8,242 nucleotides of DNA. It comes from Bradyrhizobiaceae bacterium (GTDB lineage: Bacteria; Pseudomonadota; Alphaproteobacteria; Rhizobiales; Hyphomicrobiaceae). The first letter of the stretch is position 1; every line of letters starts with the position of its first letter. The notes below the pieces were generated by a model, which did not search any database, was not told where the DNA came from, and saw nothing but the letters and a program-made list of their open reading frames with translations. Below are positions 6,544-8,242 of this stretch, one piece after another. Location of the stretch: assembly GCA_947475855.1 (NCBI GenBank), contig CANJPN010000264.1, forward strand, positions 1 to 8,242, given 5' to 3'. Position numbers and translations under genes: made by a program.

Positions 6544-6552
6544 ATGACCTGA
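6544..6552 (+). other. minimal upstream ORF (Met-Thr-stop) in the sspB leader
   Basis: ATG ACC TGA is preceded by a purine-rich GGGGGA (6535-6540) that resembles a Shine-Dalgarno, with the spacing on the short side. It ends 20 nt before the sspB ATG, whose own ribosome-binding site (GGG at 6565-6567) is weak. A ribosome that initiates and stops here could re-initiate on sspB or compete with it. It could also be a chance triplet. Confidence 0.3.
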
Positions 6553-6572
6553 CGGCCAACAAACGGGTCCGT

Positions 6573-7262
6573 ATGAACGCCGGAAGCTCGATCGACTATG
6601 ACGCGCTCACGCAGGCTGCACTGCGCGGCGTCGTGCGCATGGTTCTCAACCAGGTGATCGCGAAGGGCGGTCTGCCGGGTGAGCACCATTTTTACATCGC
6701 ATTCAATACCCAGGCTCCCGGCGTCTCGATGTCCCGGCGGCTGAAGGAAAAATATCCGGACGAGATGATGATCGTCCTGCAGCACCGTTTCTGGGACCTC
6801 GCTGTGACCGAGGAAGCCTTCGAGGTGAAGTTGACCTTCGACGGCATTCCCGAGCGTCTTTACATTCCGTTCGAAGCCTTGCGGGTCTTCTTCGACCCGA
6901 GCGTGCGGTTCACCCTGCAATTCGGCGAAGCTGCCAACGGCGACGATGCGTCCGAAGGCTCTGGTGGTCGCCGTCGGCCTGGCTCCGATGGGTCACGCCA
7001 GGGTGCAGACCGGCGACGCAATCGTAACGGCAGCGGTAGCGGCAACAACAATGCCGGCGGCAAACCACGCCTCGAGCCTGCTGCTGAACCAGCGGCAACC
7101 GAGGCCGAGCCCGCGCCAGTGCCACCGCCGCCCGCCCCCACAGTGTTCGCGCCACGCCCGGTTGCGGTGCCGAATGCGGCGGCTTCTGGTTCTGGAGAAA
7201 CCCCAGCCAAAGAAGGCGGCGGCGCCAAGGTGTTCTCGCTCGATCAGTTCCGCAAAAAGTAA
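6573..7262 (+). CDS. sspB: ClpXP adaptor protein SspB (alpha-type)
   Basis: SspB tethers ssrA-tagged and other substrates to the ClpXP protease. The 229-residue protein starts with IDYDALTQAALRGVVRMVL. The compact SspB fold (about 5-118) shows LPGEHHFYIAFNTQAPGVSMS (34-54), YPDEMMIVLQHRFWDL (61-76), FEVKLTFDGIPERLYIPFEAL (83-103) and FFDPSVRFTLQF (106-117). A long Gly/Arg/Asn then Pro/Ala-rich disordered linker follows (about 119-215). The last residues, KVFSLDQFRKK, match the conserved C-terminal tail of alphaproteobacterial SspB that docks on the ClpX N-domain. The ATG at 6573 is preferred although its Shine-Dalgarno is weak; upstream in-frame codons show no family resemblance. It faces the permease gene with 13 bp between stops. 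Confidence 0.96.
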   Translation: MNAGSSIDYDALTQAALRGVVRMVLNQVIAKGGLPGEHHFYIAFNTQAPGVSMSRRLKEKYPDEMMIVLQHRFWDLAVTEEAFEVKLTFDGIPERLYIPFEALRVFFDPSVRFTLQFGEAANGDDASEGSGGRRRPGSDGSRQGADRRRNRNGSGSGNNNAGGKPRLEPAAEPAATEAEPAPVPPPPAPTVFAPRPVAVPNAAASGSGETPAKEGGGAKVFSLDQFRKK

Positions 7263-7275
7263 GCGCGACGCGGGC

Positions 7276-8025
7276 TCAGCCCAAAGCGATCAGCCAGACG
7301 CCTCGGGCGATGAATACGAGCGCCACGGATTGTATCAGACGACGGCTGTAGCGCCTGAAATCGGACTCGCTCATTCGATTCAGTGCGCTGCCGGCCAATG
7401 TCGTGCCGGTCATCGCCAATATGATCGCGGCGACGAATACCCACGCCGGGATCGGTGTCGCCATCGCCTCGGCGAACGAGCCAAAATAGAACACGCGCAT
7501 GGAATGCCCGACCGCCTGCGTTGCCGACTTGGTCGCGACGATCTGGCGGCGATCGAGCTTGGAGTTCTGGAAAAACAAGTCGACGATGTTCCCGCCGACA
7601 CCCGCGATGATCTGGAGCAGAGCGACAATCGCGCCACAGAGGAAGGGAGCTCCCGACCGCTGGATATTCGGCGTCCATTTCTCCGGCAGGAAGTCGGTAG
7701 CAAAGGGCATCGCGCCGAGGAGGATGTAAATCACCGCCTTGTTGGGCAAGAACGCGAACCAGCGCATGACGATATAGACCACGAGCGTAGCGGCGGTGTA
7801 GCGCAACAAAATCGGCCACACGACGTTTTGCCGCCACAGTGTCGCCCGCCATCCGTTCGCAGCAAACTGGGTCGCGGCATGCAACACCATCGCGGGCGCG
7901 ACATCGAGTAGCGCCAAGCATACGCCGAGCAGGATCAATCCGCCTGCCATTCCGAAGATGCCGGAAAGTAATGAGGTCGCGACGATCGATATCCCGAGGA
8001 TGGCGAAGGCGGTGGGTGAGATCAT
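7276..8025 (-). CDS. TauE/SafE (DUF81) family membrane permease
   Basis: The family comprises inner-membrane exporters or permeases proposed to move sulfite, sulfoacetate or related organosulfur anions; the substrate here is unknown. The 249-residue protein has about seven to eight hydrophobic segments (roughly 5-24, 26-44, 70-90, 97-112, 126-144, 170-188, 193-213, 228-247). The family's two related halves are visible: a Gly-rich GIFGMAGGLILLG in the first (22-34) and GVGGNIVDLFF plus ATKSATQAVGH in the second (142-174). The length is typical. The start at 8023-8025 precedes the first membrane helix; a 36-residue upstream extension is polar and lacks a family match. No good Shine-Dalgarno is seen before this ATG. 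The gene converges on sspB. Confidence 0.9.
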   Translation of the reverse strand: MISPTAFAILGISIVATSLLSGIFGMAGGLILLGVCLALLDVAPAMVLHAATQFAANGWRATLWRQNVVWPILLRYTAATLVVYIVMRWFAFLPNKAVIYILLGAMPFATDFLPEKWTPNIQRSGAPFLCGAIVALLQIIAGVGGNIVDLFFQNSKLDRRQIVATKSATQAVGHSMRVFYFGSFAEAMATPIPAWVFVAAIILAMTGTTLAGSALNRMSESDFRRYSRRLIQSVALVFIARGVWLIALG

Positions 8026-8071
8026 GTGTGGTTGTTCATGGGGGCAATGCTGCTTCGCATGGAGGTTGTCC

Positions 8072-8093
8072 GGGATGCAAGCCTGGGATGCAA
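8072..8093. repeat. 9-bp direct repeat upstream of the permease gene
   Basis: GGGATGCAA occurs twice (8072-8080 and 8085-8093), a 13-bp period, 47-68 bp before the permease start. The pair is bracketed by inverted CCGGG (8070-8074) and CCCGG (8094-8098). The placement would suit a tandem regulator-binding site for the minus-strand permease promoter, but no -10/-35 pair is obvious nearby. Confidence 0.45.
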
Positions 8094-8159
8094 CCCGGTA
8101 GTGCCCCAACACGTGGTGTAAGCCCACAGGCATGATCCGGAGCGCCGCGGCTCGGATTG

Positions 8160-8188
8160 TCAGGCGGCCGGGATTGCCGGCGGCCTGA
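8160..8188 (-). terminator. strong hairpin at the right edge, overlapping a stop codon
   Basis: Outer arms TCAGGC (8160-8165) / GCCTGA (8183-8188) and inner arms GCCGG (8167-8171) / CCGGC (8177-8181) are separated by one G-G mismatch and close on a 5-nt loop. The minus-strand reading of 8160-8162 is the TGA stop of the partial ORF at the edge. No U-run follows, so its role as a terminator is uncertain. Confidence 0.4.
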
Positions 8189-8242
8189 CGGTGGCATCAT
8201 CGCAGAAGCCGGCCATCGTTTCCAGGCTCATGTAGCGGCGCG
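8160..8242 (-). CDS. possible C-terminal fragment of an unidentified protein
   Basis: A minus-strand frame enters from the right edge and ends at TGA 8160-8162. The 27 residues read RRYMSLETMAGFCDD then ATVRPPAIPAA. They look protein-like, with a helix then a Pro/Ala tail, but are too short to assign. If real, the gene would be read in the same direction as the permease, 134 bp upstream of it. The interval 8026-8159 holds only the direct repeat described above. Confidence 0.3.
   Translation of the reverse strand, partial: RRYMSLETMAGFCDDATVRPPAIPAA

Noticed and set aside
7272..7282. GGGCT-C-AGCCC palindrome between sspB and the permease as a shared terminator
   Set aside because: Only 11 bp, so the stem would have about 4 bp with a 3-nt loop, and no U-run follows in either direction.
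6946..7911. 321-codon plus-strand ORF across sspB and the permease
   Set aside because: It runs through the sspB linker in another frame and antisense to the permease; its composition is shadow-like.
7244..7921. 225-codon minus-strand ORF overlapping the permease
   Set aside because: It is the alternative frame of the permease gene with no hydrophobic segments; the 7276-8025 frame gives a clear membrane protein.
1..8242. tRNA, rRNA, CRISPR array, insertion sequence or phage attachment site
   Set aside because: No cloverleaf arms with a T-loop signature, no regularly spaced repeats, no transposase or integrase reading and no terminal inverted repeats were found on either strand.

Overview
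The window is GC-rich (by eye about 62% GC) chromosomal DNA from an alphaproteobacterium, most likely of the Rhizobiales/Hyphomicrobiales. The support is a GapR (DUF2312) nucleoid protein, an alpha-type SspB ending in a ClpX-docking tail, and the gene order pal-like > cpoB > tilS > ftsH, which is the familiar alphaproteobacterial cell-envelope/tRNA/protease neighbourhood. No mobile element, CRISPR array, tRNA or rRNA was found, and it reads as an ordinary core-genome segment.

Left half (1-4447), all on the minus strand: a soluble-looking OmpA/Pal-family protein (3506-4447), the periplasmic TPR protein CpoB/YbgF (2356-3414), tRNA-Ile lysidine synthase TilS (999-2372, overlapping the end of cpoB by 17 bp) and, after a 342-bp gap with its own promoter candidate, the N-terminal 218 codons of the membrane protease FtsH, cut by the window edge. 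The first two genes concern outer-membrane/peptidoglycan organisation. TilS matures tRNA-Ile(CAU), and FtsH does membrane protein quality control. The usual upstream partner tolB is absent; gapR occupies that side instead.

Middle (4448-5588): gapR (4671-4952, minus) flanked by a hairpin on each side, then a weakly supported 76-codon minus-strand ORF (5170-5400), then a divergent intergenic region.

Right half: an XRE-type helix-turn-helix regulator with an unrecognised C-terminal domain (5589-6362, plus) and the ClpXP adaptor sspB (6573-7262, plus). sspB has a good sigma70-like promoter and a start-codon-plus-one minimal upstream ORF. A TauE/SafE-family membrane permease (7276-8025, minus) converges on sspB with only 13 bp between stop codons. 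At the right edge a possible C-terminal fragment of another minus-strand gene ends inside a strong hairpin.

Two proteolysis genes occur here (ftsH, sspB), but nothing suggests they are co-regulated. I did not find a convincing undescribed system. The most unusual points are the Pal-position protein without a lipobox, the 19-bp palindrome between it and cpoB, and the leader architecture of sspB.
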